Shown one piece after another: positions 10,292-19,166 of a stretch of DNA of 64,000 nt (position 1 is its first letter; every line of letters starts with the position of its first letter). This DNA is from an uncultured Cedecea sp. (lineage in GTDB: Bacteria; Pseudomonadota; Gammaproteobacteria; Enterobacterales; Enterobacteriaceae). Below the pieces are notes generated by a model, which saw nothing but the letters and a program-made list of their open reading frames with translations, was not told the origin of the DNA and did no database searches. The stretch is from NCBI RefSeq assembly GCF_947498825.1, contig NZ_CANMLV010000024.1, positions 1 to 64,000 on the forward strand, written 5' to 3'. Both the position numbers and the translations under genes were made by a program.

Positions 10292-10375
10292 AGTGACTGG
10301 GCAGGCATATACTGAGAACGCCGATATCAACGGCGCTCATTGAAGCAAGAACTCAGCGAGCTGATTCAGGCAGGT

Positions 10376-10413
10376 CAGGGCTCCCCGTTTTTTAGGACGG
10401 GGAGAATGTCAAT
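10376..10413 (+). mobile_element. Orphan IS200/IS605-like right-end hairpin
   Basis: A stem CTCCCCGT (10381-10388)/ACGGGGAG (10397-10404) with loop ending TTTTAGG is followed by AATGTCAAT. It closely resembles the sequence at 58155-58196. Hairpin-plus-TCAA is the form of right ends of IS200/IS605-family (tnpB-type) elements, but no transposase or tnpB remains here. The homology is inferred from shape and the second copy. Confidence 0.45.
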
Positions 10414-10419
10414 TGAGGA

Positions 10420-11352
10420 CTATTTAATCTCAATAGCGTATTTTTCAATTGGGGTGATGTGCTTAATCAGCTCATTATCAAACAGAAATTGCTCGTAAGC
10501 CTGATAGCGGGCGGTATCCAGATGAGCAGGATTACTGGCGAAGAGTGGCAATGTCTTCAGCCAGGCCTGATGATTCAATTCGCTGTTTAACTCCGGGTGG
10601 CTGCTGGCAAACGCTTTCCAGGTTTCTTCCGGATGCGCTTGTAAATAGTCATGTCCTTTTTTTAGCGCGGCAAGGAGTTTGGCCGTTTTGGGCTGGGCTA
10701 CATCATCCCGGTTGGCCACGATAATCAGTTCGTCATAGGCAGGAATACCGTAATCTTCAATATTAAATACCACCGGTTCTTTACCCTGAAGCTGTAATTC
10801 CAGCGCTTCAATATTACGATAACCGCCGATAACAGCATCAACTTGTCCTGCCAGTAGTGCACCACTGAGCTGGAAGTTGACATTAACAGGACGGACATCA
10901 GCCAGAGTCAATCCCTGATTTTTTAGCATGGTCCCGAGCGTCACTTCTTCAATCCCTGAGACGGAATAACCGATTTTTTTACCCTTGAGGTCAGCCGGAG
11001 AAGCGATCGTTTTGTCCAGAGTGATTATCGTATTTAGCGGAGTATTCACCAGGGTACCTACACGAACCAGCGGTAGCCCCTGGTCGGCAAAAAAGTGCAA
11101 CTGTGGCTGATAGGTAATCGCAAAATCCGCTTTTTTAGCCGCAACCAGCCGCGGTGGCAGTGAAGGATCGGACGGCGGTACGATTTCGACCTCCAGGCCT
11201 TCCTCTTTAAAAGCTCCGATTTGCTCAGCAACGATAACAGGGGCATGATCGGGATTGAGATACCAGTCCAGCATCAGAGAGACCTTTTCTGTCGCAGAAA
11301 CGGGGGTGACAATGACGGTTGTCAGTAACAGAGCGCACAGATTTTTTTTCAT
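10420..11352 (-). CDS. thiY: Thiamin-pyrimidine ABC importer, substrate-binding protein (ThiY-like)
   Basis: Periplasmic binding protein of the NMT1/THI5-like family, 310 residues. A signal peptide runs from residue 1 to about 20 (cleavage near VSA). The mature protein opens with KVSLMLDWYLNPDHAP, the characteristic family start, then IGYSVSGIEEV and VDAVIGGYRNIEAL. It is the last gene of tenA-thiZ-thiX-thiY, downstream of a TPP riboswitch. The ligand is therefore expected to be HMP or an aminopyrimidine breakdown product of thiamin; the choice between them cannot be made from sequence. Spacing to thiX is 28 bp. Confidence 0.88.
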   Translation of the reverse strand: MKKNLCALLLTTVIVTPVSATEKVSLMLDWYLNPDHAPVIVAEQIGAFKEEGLEVEIVPPSDPSLPPRLVAAKKADFAITYQPQLHFFADQGLPLVRVGTLVNTPLNTIITLDKTIASPADLKGKKIGYSVSGIEEVTLGTMLKNQGLTLADVRPVNVNFQLSGALLAGQVDAVIGGYRNIEALELQLQGKEPVVFNIEDYGIPAYDELIIVANRDDVAQPKTAKLLAALKKGHDYLQAHPEETWKAFASSHPELNSELNHQAWLKTLPLFASNPAHLDTARYQAYEQFLFDNELIKHITPIEKYAIEIK

Positions 11353-11380
11353 AATATTTAAACTCTTAAGTTAAACAGAA

Positions 11381-12139
11381 TTATTGGGCTTCCCAGTTCA
11401 CCAGGCGATTTAGCAGACTATCAACCGCTACCCACAGCAGTACTGTCATCAGGATAAGAATGAATAGCGCAGCAAAGAGCTGGTCTGTTTGCATACGTGC
11501 ATTCGCATTGAGCATCAAATAGCCCAATCCTTCGGCAGAACCGACCCACTCACCGATAATGGCGCCGATAGGCGCAATCGCCGCAGCCATTCGCAGACCA
11601 GTGCCAAAGGCGGGAAGAGCTGCCATCAGCCGGACATGACGCAGTTGCGCCCAGGGAGAAGCGCCTAAAGTACGGGCGAGATCGAGATAGTCAGCGTTAA
11701 CGCGCCGCAGTCCATCGAAAAAGGCAGAAGTGACAGGGAAGAAGATAATCAACACTGCCATCGTCACTTTGGCGCTCATACCAAAACCGAACCACAGCAC
11801 CAGCAGTGGCGCGAGAGCAAACACCGGTATTGCCTGGCTAGTGAGAACCAGTGGCATCAGCCAGCGTTGCAGACGTGGGGAGTAGATCATCCCCAGAGCC
11901 AGTAACACACCGAGCAAAACACCCAGTACCAGACCACTCAATACTTCCGAGACTGTCACCAGCGTGTGATAAGCCAGGTAATCTTGTCCCTGCCATAAGG
12001 CTTGCGCCACGGCAACAGGGGAAGGGAGCAGAAATGCGGGAATAGAACCTCTGGTTGCCAGCCACCAGAGTACTAACAGGCCAGTAAAGACCGTAACTCC
12101 TCGTCCCCAGCGAGCCAGGCGGTTGTCTGGTTGAGCCAC
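11381..12139 (-). CDS. thiX: Thiamin-pyrimidine ABC importer, permease (ThiX-like)
   Basis: Inner-membrane permease of the SsuC/TauC-type BPD family, 252 residues with about six hydrophobic helices. The cytoplasmic coupling loop is visible around DLARTLGASPWAQLRHVRL, the EAA-like motif that contacts the ATPase. Its start codon touches the end of the upstream ATPase gene at 12139, indicating translational coupling. Membership in the TPP-riboswitch operon gives the substrate class. Confidence 0.88.
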   Translation of the reverse strand: MAQPDNRLARWGRGVTVFTGLLVLWWLATRGSIPAFLLPSPVAVAQALWQGQDYLAYHTLVTVSEVLSGLVLGVLLGVLLALGMIYSPRLQRWLMPLVLTSQAIPVFALAPLLVLWFGFGMSAKVTMAVLIIFFPVTSAFFDGLRRVNADYLDLARTLGASPWAQLRHVRLMAALPAFGTGLRMAAAIAPIGAIIGEWVGSAEGLGYLMLNANARMQTDQLFAALFILILMTVLLWVAVDSLLNRLVNWEAQ

Positions 12140-12879
12140 TATTCTGCCCCTCTCACTAACTGCTGTAGCAGCGCGGCCTGGCTTTTGAGCAGAAAAGGAT
12201 CATCGGGGGCTCGGGGTGGCTGTCCATTGATATGATGGCTGTCATCAATACCTGCCGGATGTCTCGATAACACCAGCAGACGATGGCTGAGTCGGCAGGC
12301 TTCCATTGGATCATGCGTTATCAGTAATACTGTATGGTCAGCCAAAAGCTCAGCCGCCAGCGTCTGAATGGTCGTCCGGGTGAGGGTATCCAGTGCTGAA
12401 AAGGGTTCATCCATCAGGACGATGGGCTGGCGCTCATACAGTGTGCGTGCAATAGCGGCCCGCTGCCGCATACCGCCTGAAAGCGCAGCCGGGCGATCGT
12501 TACCGTGACTGTCAAGCCCGACACGTTCGAGTAAGTGTGTCGCCCACGTCAGGTCCGCTTGTTCACCGCGCAGCCGGGAACCCAGAGTGATATTTTCCAT
12601 AACGCTCAGCCAGGGATATAACAGGTCTTGCTGACCCATATAGGCAATCCGTCCTGAGACAGGCAGACCATCGCTGGCAATGACTGAACCTGAAGTCGCG
12701 GTAGTCAGCCCGGCAATAATTTTCAACAGACTGGTTTTACCTGCGCCACTGGCCCCGAGCATAGCAACAAAGGTTCCGCCTTCAATATGGAAATTGAGTT
12801 TTTCAAAAATAACCCGAGAACCAAAGCGGAGCGTCAAATCACGCACTTCAATCCCAGGCCTTGGATAAGTCATGATCAT
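12139..12879 (-). CDS. thiZ: Thiamin-pyrimidine ABC importer, ATPase (ThiZ-like)
   Basis: Cytosolic ABC ATPase, 246 residues. Walker A GASGAGKTS is at 42-50, the signature LSGGMRQRAAIARTL follows at about 138-152, then Walker B VLMDEPFSALD and the switch histidine in LLITHDP. The ATG overlaps the tenA stop codon as ATGA, so it is translated by coupling with tenA. It energises the ThiX permease. Confidence 0.9.
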   Translation of the reverse strand: MIMTYPRPGIEVRDLTLRFGSRVIFEKLNFHIEGGTFVAMLGASGAGKTSLLKIIAGLTTATSGSVIASDGLPVSGRIAYMGQQDLLYPWLSVMENITLGSRLRGEQADLTWATHLLERVGLDSHGNDRPAALSGGMRQRAAIARTLYERQPIVLMDEPFSALDTLTRTTIQTLAAELLADHTVLLITHDPMEACRLSHRLLVLSRHPAGIDDSHHINGQPPRAPDDPFLLKSQAALLQQLVRGAE

Positions 12880-13577
12880 GCTGCCGCCCCGGGCGTTTTA
12901 GCTGCGTTGAGCCCCATCTGCCAGAAGGCGGATTCCAATTGTGTCGCGGTGGTAAAGATTTCACTGAGTCGTGCAAAACGCGCGTCTGCTCCTCGCTCCT
13001 GACCGACGCGGTCCAGCATCTCTATCGCAGCTTTAACCCCGTCCAGATAAGCAGGATCACTGTAGTTTTGCATCCAGGAAGCATAGGGATTGTTCTCCAT
13101 GACCGTGTTCGGGTCACGAAGCAACTGGAGCCCGACCTCCGCATAGCCTGCCACACAAGGAAGCAGGGCAACCAGCAACTCAAGGGCATCTCCGGTATGG
13201 CCAATATCCAGTACATAGCGGGTATAGTTGATAGTTTCACGAGCCTCTGGTTCAGCGGCCATTTGCTGCTCAGTGAGTTCCCACCCGGCGCAGTAACCTA
13301 CATGCAGCGGTAATTCCTCCACAATATGATTCAGCGATCTGACGGCCGCGCGAATTTCAGGCAGGGTATGAAATTTGCCAGCCAGCAGAGCATAAGCGCG
13401 GGCGAAATGTATCAGGAACAAATAGTCCTGAGTCAGATAACGGCGGAAGGCGACTTCTGGCAGAGTACCTGCGCCAAGTTGTTGTAAAAAAGGGTGGGAA
13501 ACATAGTGTTGCCAGTCCTGGCCGGCGCTCTGACGCAGACGACCAAACAGACCATATTCGAACATTGAAACAGACAT
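12876..13577 (-). CDS. tenA: Thiaminase II / aminopyrimidine aminohydrolase TenA
   Basis: TenA hydrolyses aminopyrimidine breakdown products of thiamin to HMP, allowing re-use by the thiamin pathway. The 233-residue helical protein carries the TenA hallmarks: YLTQDYLFLIHFARAYALL (47-65), the active-site cysteine C141 in LLPCVAGYAEVG, and NPYASWMQNYSDPAY with its aromatic cluster. First gene after the TPP riboswitch. Its Shine-Dalgarno GGAGATC can pair with an upstream GATCTCC, so initiation can be masked. Co-occurrence with ThiXYZ supports salvage of external pyrimidine. Confidence 0.93.
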   Translation of the reverse strand: MSVSMFEYGLFGRLRQSAGQDWQHYVSHPFLQQLGAGTLPEVAFRRYLTQDYLFLIHFARAYALLAGKFHTLPEIRAAVRSLNHIVEELPLHVGYCAGWELTEQQMAAEPEARETINYTRYVLDIGHTGDALELLVALLPCVAGYAEVGLQLLRDPNTVMENNPYASWMQNYSDPAYLDGVKAAIEMLDRVGQERGADARFARLSEIFTTATQLESAFWQMGLNAAKTPGAAA

Positions 13578-13579
13578 AA

Positions 13580-13604
13580 GATCTCCAAAAAAAAGGTGGA
13601 GATC
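13580..13604 (-). promoter_or_regulatory. Hairpin masking the tenA ribosome-binding site
   Basis: GATCTCC and GGAGATC form a perfect 7-bp stem around an 11-nt loop rich in U on the minus strand. The 3' arm is the tenA Shine-Dalgarno sequence, ending two bases before the ATG. It is a probable expression platform for the TPP riboswitch, acting on translation. Confidence 0.6.
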
Positions 13605-13649
13605 CGGGGTGCGCGGCGGTGTGAAGAGTCAAAGCACAGCTGTGCCTGA

Positions 13650-13740
13650 CAACCCGTCCCTTCGCTGGCATGACCCAGATCAGGTTCAAAGGGTTCGGCA
13701 TAACAACTGCCATCTCAGCCCATTACAGGACACCCCTCGG
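13650..13740 (-). ncRNA. TPP riboswitch (THI element)
   Basis: On the minus strand the conserved blocks appear in order: GGGGTGTCC, then CTGAGAT, ACCC, GAACCTGATCTGGGTCATGC and CAGCGAAGGGA. These are the classic core of the thiamin pyrophosphate aptamer. It lies in the leader of tenA-thiZXY and should shut the operon down when TPP is plentiful. Confidence 0.96.
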
Positions 13741-14011
13741 AGAAGCTTGTTATACGATATTTGTTTTTTTATTACAACATAATGCGGGTCAGGGTTAAGC
13801 ATAACACCGCTATTCCGGGTACCTGACAGGCAAACTTACGAAGAAATAAAATCTCACAGCACCTCAATATTCTGGATATTTCCCTTTCTGTCAGTCAGCA
13901 TTTTATTGCCGTTACATTTAAGTATTTATCGTCCGATTAATCCTTCTTATCTTCAGGGAGACTTGGAGATCCTTCAATAATTTATAGTTACATATTGAAA
14001 ATAAAAGTTTA

Positions 14012-14030
14012 AATAATTATCATTTTCATT
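14012..14030. promoter_or_regulatory. Fur box upstream of the TonB receptor
   Basis: AATAATTATCATTTTCATT fits the Fur consensus (GATAATGATAATCATTATC) through the ATTATCATTTTCATT part. It lies about 75 bp before the receptor start, within an otherwise featureless 357-bp gap (13746-14102). It implies iron repression of the whole locus. Confidence 0.7.
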
Positions 14031-14102
14031 CAAAATATGAAAATTTCCTCTGTCTGACTGCCCTTTTGGGGTAGCCCATAAGATAATTTAAGGGTTGTTT
14101 TA

Positions 14103-16199
14103 ATGAGATTGAGCACCTTATGTACCGCGATAGCGTTGTGTCTGACTTCCTCTGCCTATGCACAGTCTGCGGCAAACAGTGATGATGAACTGGTTGTCAC
14201 TGCGACTCGTAACGACGGTTCAAGTAATGATTCCCCTCAGGTAATTCAAATCATTACGGCAAAAGAGATAGCGCAGCAGCGAGAGCTGACGTCAGATACC
14301 TCGCAGATCCTCAGTAACTTACTGCCCTCATTTTCTCCCTCCAGACAAAAAATGTCGGGCAGCGGTGAAACCCTCAGAGGACGTACCCCTTTAGTGATGA
14401 TCGATGGTATTCCGCAATCGAATCCGTTACGTCCGACTGGGCGTGAAATGCATACGATTGATGCCTCAATGATCGAGCGTATTGAAGTGATTAAAGGGGC
14501 GAATGCGAGTAACGGTATTGGGGCTACAGGTGGGGTTATCAATATTATTACCAAGCGTGCTCAGCCTGGTAAAGTAAATCAGCATTTCAGTATCGAAACC
14601 ACAACGCCTACCTCAGAGCTTGACCACAATACGCTTTCTTATAAGACCAACTACAGCGTGAATGGGAGCGAAGAGTATCTCGATTATATGTTTGCTCTGA
14701 GTTATGAAGATCAGGGATTGTTCAAAGATGCTGATAACCACGCTATCGGGGTTGATAATACTCAGGGAGATCTGATGGATTCTCGTGCCTGGGATATGCT
14801 GGCAAAAGTGGGCTACTGGCTGGACAACGATCAGCGGATACAGTTAAGTCTTAACCGCTATCGACTGAAAAATAAAAATAATTATCTGAGTGTCAGAGGC
14901 GATCGTGCCGCGGGCTTGCTGACTACATCCGTTAAAGGGACTCCGGAAGGCAGCGCGCCGCATAACGACGTCTGGACGGTGGGAACAACGTACGATAATT
15001 ATGATTTTGCCGGCATGAAACTCACCGCGCTGCTCTATTATCAGCGCTATGAAGCGTTATTCGGTGCGACAAACTCCTCATCATTCCAGGATCCGACCAT
15101 TGCGCCTGTCGGCACGCTTTACGATCAGAGCCGTGCTTTTACTGATAAATACGGCAGTAAAATTGCGCTGACAAAAGACGATCTCTGGGATGACAAAGTC
15201 AAAGCGACCGTTGGCTTCGATACTTTGTTTGATAATTCAAAGCAGGATCTGTGGTCCACTAAGCGGACTTATGTTCCTGAAATCAAATACACCGACCTGT
15301 CTCCTTTCCTGCAACTCGAATATGCACCGATAGACTCTGTGACATTAAGCGGGGGAGTACGTTATGAGTATGCCCGTCTGAATATTGACAGCTATCAAAC
15401 GGTATGGGCCAACGATAATGTGAATGTTGAAGGCGGGACGCCTACGTTTAATAAGACATTATACAATGCGGGCATTGTCTGGACGGTGTTTGAGCCCGTT
15501 AGTGTATTTGCGAGCTACAATGAAGGCTTTACCGTGCCTGATGTTGGCCGCGTGTTGCGGGGTATTGATACCCCAGGTGTCAAACTGGATGAGTACAGAG
15601 GTTTGCAGCCGATCATCACAAAAAACAGTGAAGTCGGTTTCCGGATCCAGCAGTCGGCGTTTGATTTCGAAGCCAGCTACTATAAATCAACGTCAAAACT
15701 GGGAAGTCGGGTTGAGTTACTGGGTGATGCGTTTGTCGCTCGTCGTGAAAAAACCGAAATCGATGGTACCGAGATTAGCGCAGGCTATCGTCCTAATGCG
15801 GATCATAAACTGACCCTGGCATGGTCACATATGCGCGGACGTTATGACAGCAATGGCGATGGTAAACTTGATTCGAAACTGGATGGTTTAAATATTGCCC
15901 CTGACCGCATTATTGCCAGCTGGTCTGCCAACTGGGATCCAAAGTTGAGTACTTTTTTACAGGCCAACTGGGCTTTGGGTAAAACCTTTGATGACCAAAA
16001 TAAAGACTTTTCTGGTTATGCGTTAGTCGATGCCGCCGTAGCATATCGACTGCCTTATGGTAAGTTAAGTCTTGGTGTCAGTAACCTGCTGAATAAACAA
16101 TATATCACTTATTATTCGCAAAGCGCTTCGGTCGATCCGGATCGTTACTTTGCCGGACGAGGCCGTACTGCGACATTGGGTTACAGTATTGATTTTTGA
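14103..16199 (+). CDS. TonB-dependent ferric-siderophore receptor, IutA-like
   Basis: Outer-membrane receptor of 698 residues. A signal peptide ends near AYAQ (residue 21) and is followed by a TonB box (DELVVTAT). The plug domain carries LRGRTPLVMIDGIPQ and IERIEVIKGANASNGIGATGGVINIITK. A long beta-barrel follows, closing with GRGRTATLGYSIDF and a terminal Phe. Overall layout and the ending SNLLNKQYITYYS...RGRT recall IutA/hydroxamate receptors. The Fur box upstream and the ABC importer downstream support iron-siderophore uptake; the siderophore is not determined. Confidence 0.9.
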   Translation: MRLSTLCTAIALCLTSSAYAQSAANSDDELVVTATRNDGSSNDSPQVIQIITAKEIAQQRELTSDTSQILSNLLPSFSPSRQKMSGSGETLRGRTPLVMIDGIPQSNPLRPTGREMHTIDASMIERIEVIKGANASNGIGATGGVINIITKRAQPGKVNQHFSIETTTPTSELDHNTLSYKTNYSVNGSEEYLDYMFALSYEDQGLFKDADNHAIGVDNTQGDLMDSRAWDMLAKVGYWLDNDQRIQLSLNRYRLKNKNNYLSVRGDRAAGLLTTSVKGTPEGSAPHNDVWTVGTTYDNYDFAGMKLTALLYYQRYEALFGATNSSSFQDPTIAPVGTLYDQSRAFTDKYGSKIALTKDDLWDDKVKATVGFDTLFDNSKQDLWSTKRTYVPEIKYTDLSPFLQLEYAPIDSVTLSGGVRYEYARLNIDSYQTVWANDNVNVEGGTPTFNKTLYNAGIVWTVFEPVSVFASYNEGFTVPDVGRVLRGIDTPGVKLDEYRGLQPIITKNSEVGFRIQQSAFDFEASYYKSTSKLGSRVELLGDAFVARREKTEIDGTEISAGYRPNADHKLTLAWSHMRGRYDSNGDGKLDSKLDGLNIAPDRIIASWSANWDPKLSTFLQANWALGKTFDDQNKDFSGYALVDAAVAYRLPYGKLSLGVSNLLNKQYITYYSQSASVDPDRYFAGRGRTATLGYSIDF

Positions 16200-16206
16200 T
16201 TAGGAC

Positions 16207-16226
16207 TGCCCCCGTTACAGGGGGCA
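16207..16226 (+). promoter_or_regulatory. Intercistronic hairpin after the receptor gene
   Basis: TGCCCCC-GTTACA-GGGGGCA is a perfect 7-bp GC-rich stem, 8 bp after the receptor stop. No T-run follows, so it may be an attenuating or mRNA-stabilising element rather than a terminator. Confidence 0.6.
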
Positions 16227-16238
16227 ATATCATTGATA

Positions 16239-17147
16239 ATGAAAAATAATTATTCGTTTTCTCTTTTGCGCCGCCGTTGTTTGCAGGCGCTTCTATTAGG
16301 CAGTGTCTCACCCGCATTATTTGCCGCACCTTCTCGTCAGCCACGCGTTGTATCCTTGTTCCAGGGGGCAACGGACAGTTTGGTTGCACTCGGTGTGACT
16401 CCCGACGGTATTGTTGAGTCCTGGGCAGAAAAACCGGTTTATCGCTATTTGCGTCCTTTTCTTTCTGGTGTCCCACAGTTAGGTTTAGAAACTCAGCCAT
16501 CCCTTGAAAAAATAGCACTGATTAAACCTGATATTATTTTTGCTTCTCGCTTTCGTCACCAGGATGTCGCGCCTTTAATGAAAAAGATTGCTCCGGTGAT
16601 GCTGTTAGACGATGTTTTTGAATTTAAGAAGACGTTACAGGTTGTCGCGGACAGCTTGCAGCTAACGGCGAGCAGCGAGAGGCTGCTGGACACGTGGTCA
16701 AAACGAACAGACATATTGCGTGAAAAAGTTGCCAGACAGTTTACTTCTTCACCTCCTCCCCAGGTTTCAGTAATTGAAATTCGCCCTGATCATATTCGTC
16801 GCTACACCGCCCATAGCTTTTCGGGAACGGTGATGTCTGAGCTGGGTTTTGGCTGGCAGGATCAAGATGTTCAGACGCGTAATTCTTCGTTACGTTTTTC
16901 CAGCATGGAAAATATTCCACTGTTGGATGCGGATATCTTTTTTATTTTATTACGCGCCAACAGTCCGGCAATTACTCGCCAGTACCATAATTTGGTTGCT
17001 CATCCTCTCTGGCAGCAGTTAAAAGCCGTAAAAAACAATCAGTTGTGGGAGGTTGATAGCGTTCCCTGGAGTTTATCTGGCGGTATTCTTGGCGCGAATC
17101 AAATACTCAACGATGTTGACAGGGCGTTATCCGGGAGTCAGACATGA
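16239..17147 (+). CDS. Iron-siderophore ABC importer, substrate-binding protein (FhuD/FecB-like)
   Basis: Periplasmic binding protein, 302 residues. The leader has a twin-arginine-like RRRCLQALLLGS followed by a hydrophobic stretch and ALFAAP; E. coli FhuD has a comparable RRRLLTA leader. The mature part starts with PRVVSLFQGATDSLVALGV, typical of class III siderophore-binding proteins. An upstream TTG at 16233 is an alternative start, because neither candidate has a standard ribosome site. Its TGA overlaps the next ATG. Confidence 0.88.
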   Translation: MKNNYSFSLLRRRCLQALLLGSVSPALFAAPSRQPRVVSLFQGATDSLVALGVTPDGIVESWAEKPVYRYLRPFLSGVPQLGLETQPSLEKIALIKPDIIFASRFRHQDVAPLMKKIAPVMLLDDVFEFKKTLQVVADSLQLTASSERLLDTWSKRTDILREKVARQFTSSPPPQVSVIEIRPDHIRRYTAHSFSGTVMSELGFGWQDQDVQTRNSSLRFSSMENIPLLDADIFFILLRANSPAITRQYHNLVAHPLWQQLKAVKNNQLWEVDSVPWSLSGGILGANQILNDVDRALSGSQT

Positions 17148-18130
17148 GAAAGGGATTATTTTCAGGGATTGTTGCCTTGGTTATTCTGGCAACGATCAGT
17201 CTGATGACAGGCCCTCATTTTTATTCTTTAACGCAGCTGATAAATGCGTTATTCCAGAGTGATCCCACACGTATTGTTGACATTATTATTCACACTTCTC
17301 GTATCCCTCGAACTTTGCTGGCCATGGGGGTAGGGGCATTTCTTGCGGTTGCGGGAGGGTTAATGCAGGCCTTGACGCGCAACCCGCTGGCATCTCCTGG
17401 ACTGTTTGGGGTAAACGCTGGCGCGGCATTATTTATCGTTTTTGCCGGCAGTTTCTTTGCCATGAATAGTCCGGCAAGTAGTTTAGTGCTGGCTTTTTGC
17501 GGGGCATGTGCCACCGGAACACTGGTGTGGTTTGCCAGTAAAGTCAGTAACGGGCAGTTGAATCCATTGCGTCTGGTACTGGCAGGTGTCGCAATTACAG
17601 CCCTTTGTAACGCTTTCACGCAGGCTATTTTGGTTGTAGACCAGGAAAGCCTTGATACCATACTTTTCTGGCTGGCGGGAAGTCTGGTACGAAGTGACGG
17701 TGCCAGTATCTACCCGGTCCTGTTGCTGGGAAGCGTGCTGGTTATCGCAGCCTGCCTGTTTGCCAGACAGATGAGCGTGCTGAATGCCGGAGAGGATATC
17801 GCCCGTGGCTTAGGCCAGAATATTGCGCGGGTACGTTTATTCGCCAGTATCATGGTGGTCGGTCTGGCGGGTTGTGCTGTCGCCCTTGCCGGAAATATCG
17901 GTTTTATTGGGCTTATTGTACCGCATATCGCTCGCCAACTGTTTGGCAGTCATCTCAGTCGCTCTTTGCCCGCCTGTGCGCTGCTGGGGGCCTTACTGTT
18001 ACTTGCTGCCGATATCATTGCCCGAGTTATCATTTTACCGCAGGAAGTTCCCGTCGGAGTCATGACCGCGCTAATGGGTGCCCCATTCTTTATTCTGCTC
18101 GCCCAGCGAGGAGGAAAATATGCCCGATAG
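17144..18130 (+). CDS. Iron-siderophore ABC importer, permease 1 (FecC-like)
   Basis: Inner-membrane FecCD-family permease, 328 residues. Family motifs are clear: RIPRTLLAMGVGAFLAVAGGLMQALTRNPLASPGLFGVNAGA, then NIGFIGLIVPHIARQLFG and LPQEVPVGVMTALMGAPFF. About ten hydrophobic helices. The start ATG overlaps the binding-protein stop (ATGA). It pairs with the next gene as a heterodimer. Confidence 0.92.
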   Translation: MRKGLFSGIVALVILATISLMTGPHFYSLTQLINALFQSDPTRIVDIIIHTSRIPRTLLAMGVGAFLAVAGGLMQALTRNPLASPGLFGVNAGAALFIVFAGSFFAMNSPASSLVLAFCGACATGTLVWFASKVSNGQLNPLRLVLAGVAITALCNAFTQAILVVDQESLDTILFWLAGSLVRSDGASIYPVLLLGSVLVIAACLFARQMSVLNAGEDIARGLGQNIARVRLFASIMVVGLAGCAVALAGNIGFIGLIVPHIARQLFGSHLSRSLPACALLGALLLLAADIIARVIILPQEVPVGVMTALMGAPFFILLAQRGGKYAR

Positions 18131-19151
18131 TCAGATTTTCCGTATCGGCCCATTGCGGCGTGAATACTCGCCGTCTCTGTTACCTGTTTTCCTGCTGTGC
18201 TGTACTGCCACGCTATTGATTATTGTTGCTGCTCTGAGTATGGGAGAGGTTTTTTTTAGCCTGTCTCAAACGTTAGGATTGTTGTTTGAACCTGATAGCA
18301 GCGCCCAGAGTTTTATTTTGCATGAACTGCGGCTTCCGCGGATCATTCTGGCCTTACTGGCGGGTAGTGGACTAGGTATTGCCGGATTAATTATGCAGGC
18401 TCTGGTACGTAATCCTTTAGCATCCCCCGATACGCTCGGGGTCACGACGGGAGCCAGCGCAGGGGCATTAATCTGGTTATCTTTTTTTAGTCTTCAATAC
18501 GGCAGCACGGCAATGCCCTATGCGGCAATGACAGGGGCTGCAGTCGCCGTAGGGTTTATTTTTCTGCTTTCCTGGCGTAGTGGGGCGACCCCTTTAAGGC
18601 TGGTGCTTACGGGTGTCGGCGTTTCGGCTCTTGCGGGGGCCGGAGTCACACTGGTTTTAGTTTTTAGTCCGCTGACAACGACTTTTTCCGCCTGGGTATG
18701 GCTGAGTGGCAGTGTCTACGCTGCAAGCTGGGAGAAAGTGCGCCAGTTGCTGGGTATCTATTTATGGGCGCTACCGATTTTACTGATACTGTTTCGCTAT
18801 ATGAAAGTCCTTCAGTTGCATGATGACCTTGCGACAGGTCTTGGCGTCTCGATACATCCTCGCAGAATATTATTACTTCTCGCCTGCGTGATTCTGGCTG
18901 GGGGCGCGATTTCACTGGTGGGAGCCATGGCTTTTGTGGGATTGATTGCGCCGCACCTTGCCAGACTGATTATTCGCAACGGATTTTTTAGCCAGCTGTT
19001 GGTAACGGCTTGCTGTGGAGGAGGAATGGTGATTATCGCTGATCTGATTGCCAGAACCCTCTTTCTTCCCGCCGATCTGCCTGCCGGTGTTTTTGTTGCC
19101 CTGGCTGGCGCCCCGTTATTTTTATGGTTGCTTATTCGGCAGCGGACATAA
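18120..19151 (+). CDS. Iron-siderophore ABC importer, permease 2 (FecD-like)
   Basis: Second FecCD-family permease, 343 residues. It contains RLPRIILALLAGSGLGIAGLIMQALVRNPLASPDTLGVTTGA, AMAFVGLIAPHLARLIIRN and LPADLPAGVFVALAGAPLFLW. The start is placed at 18120, where GAGGAGG lies just upstream and the frame overlaps the end of permease 1 by 11 bp; a reading from 18078 lacks a ribosome site and would overlap by 53 bp. The two permeases are diverged paralogues. Confidence 0.92.
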   Translation: MPDSQIFRIGPLRREYSPSLLPVFLLCCTATLLIIVAALSMGEVFFSLSQTLGLLFEPDSSAQSFILHELRLPRIILALLAGSGLGIAGLIMQALVRNPLASPDTLGVTTGASAGALIWLSFFSLQYGSTAMPYAAMTGAAVAVGFIFLLSWRSGATPLRLVLTGVGVSALAGAGVTLVLVFSPLTTTFSAWVWLSGSVYAASWEKVRQLLGIYLWALPILLILFRYMKVLQLHDDLATGLGVSIHPRRILLLLACVILAGGAISLVGAMAFVGLIAPHLARLIIRNGFFSQLLVTACCGGGMVIIADLIARTLFLPADLPAGVFVALAGAPLFLWLLIRQRT

Positions 19152-19166
19152 CCTGATGGAGAAAAT

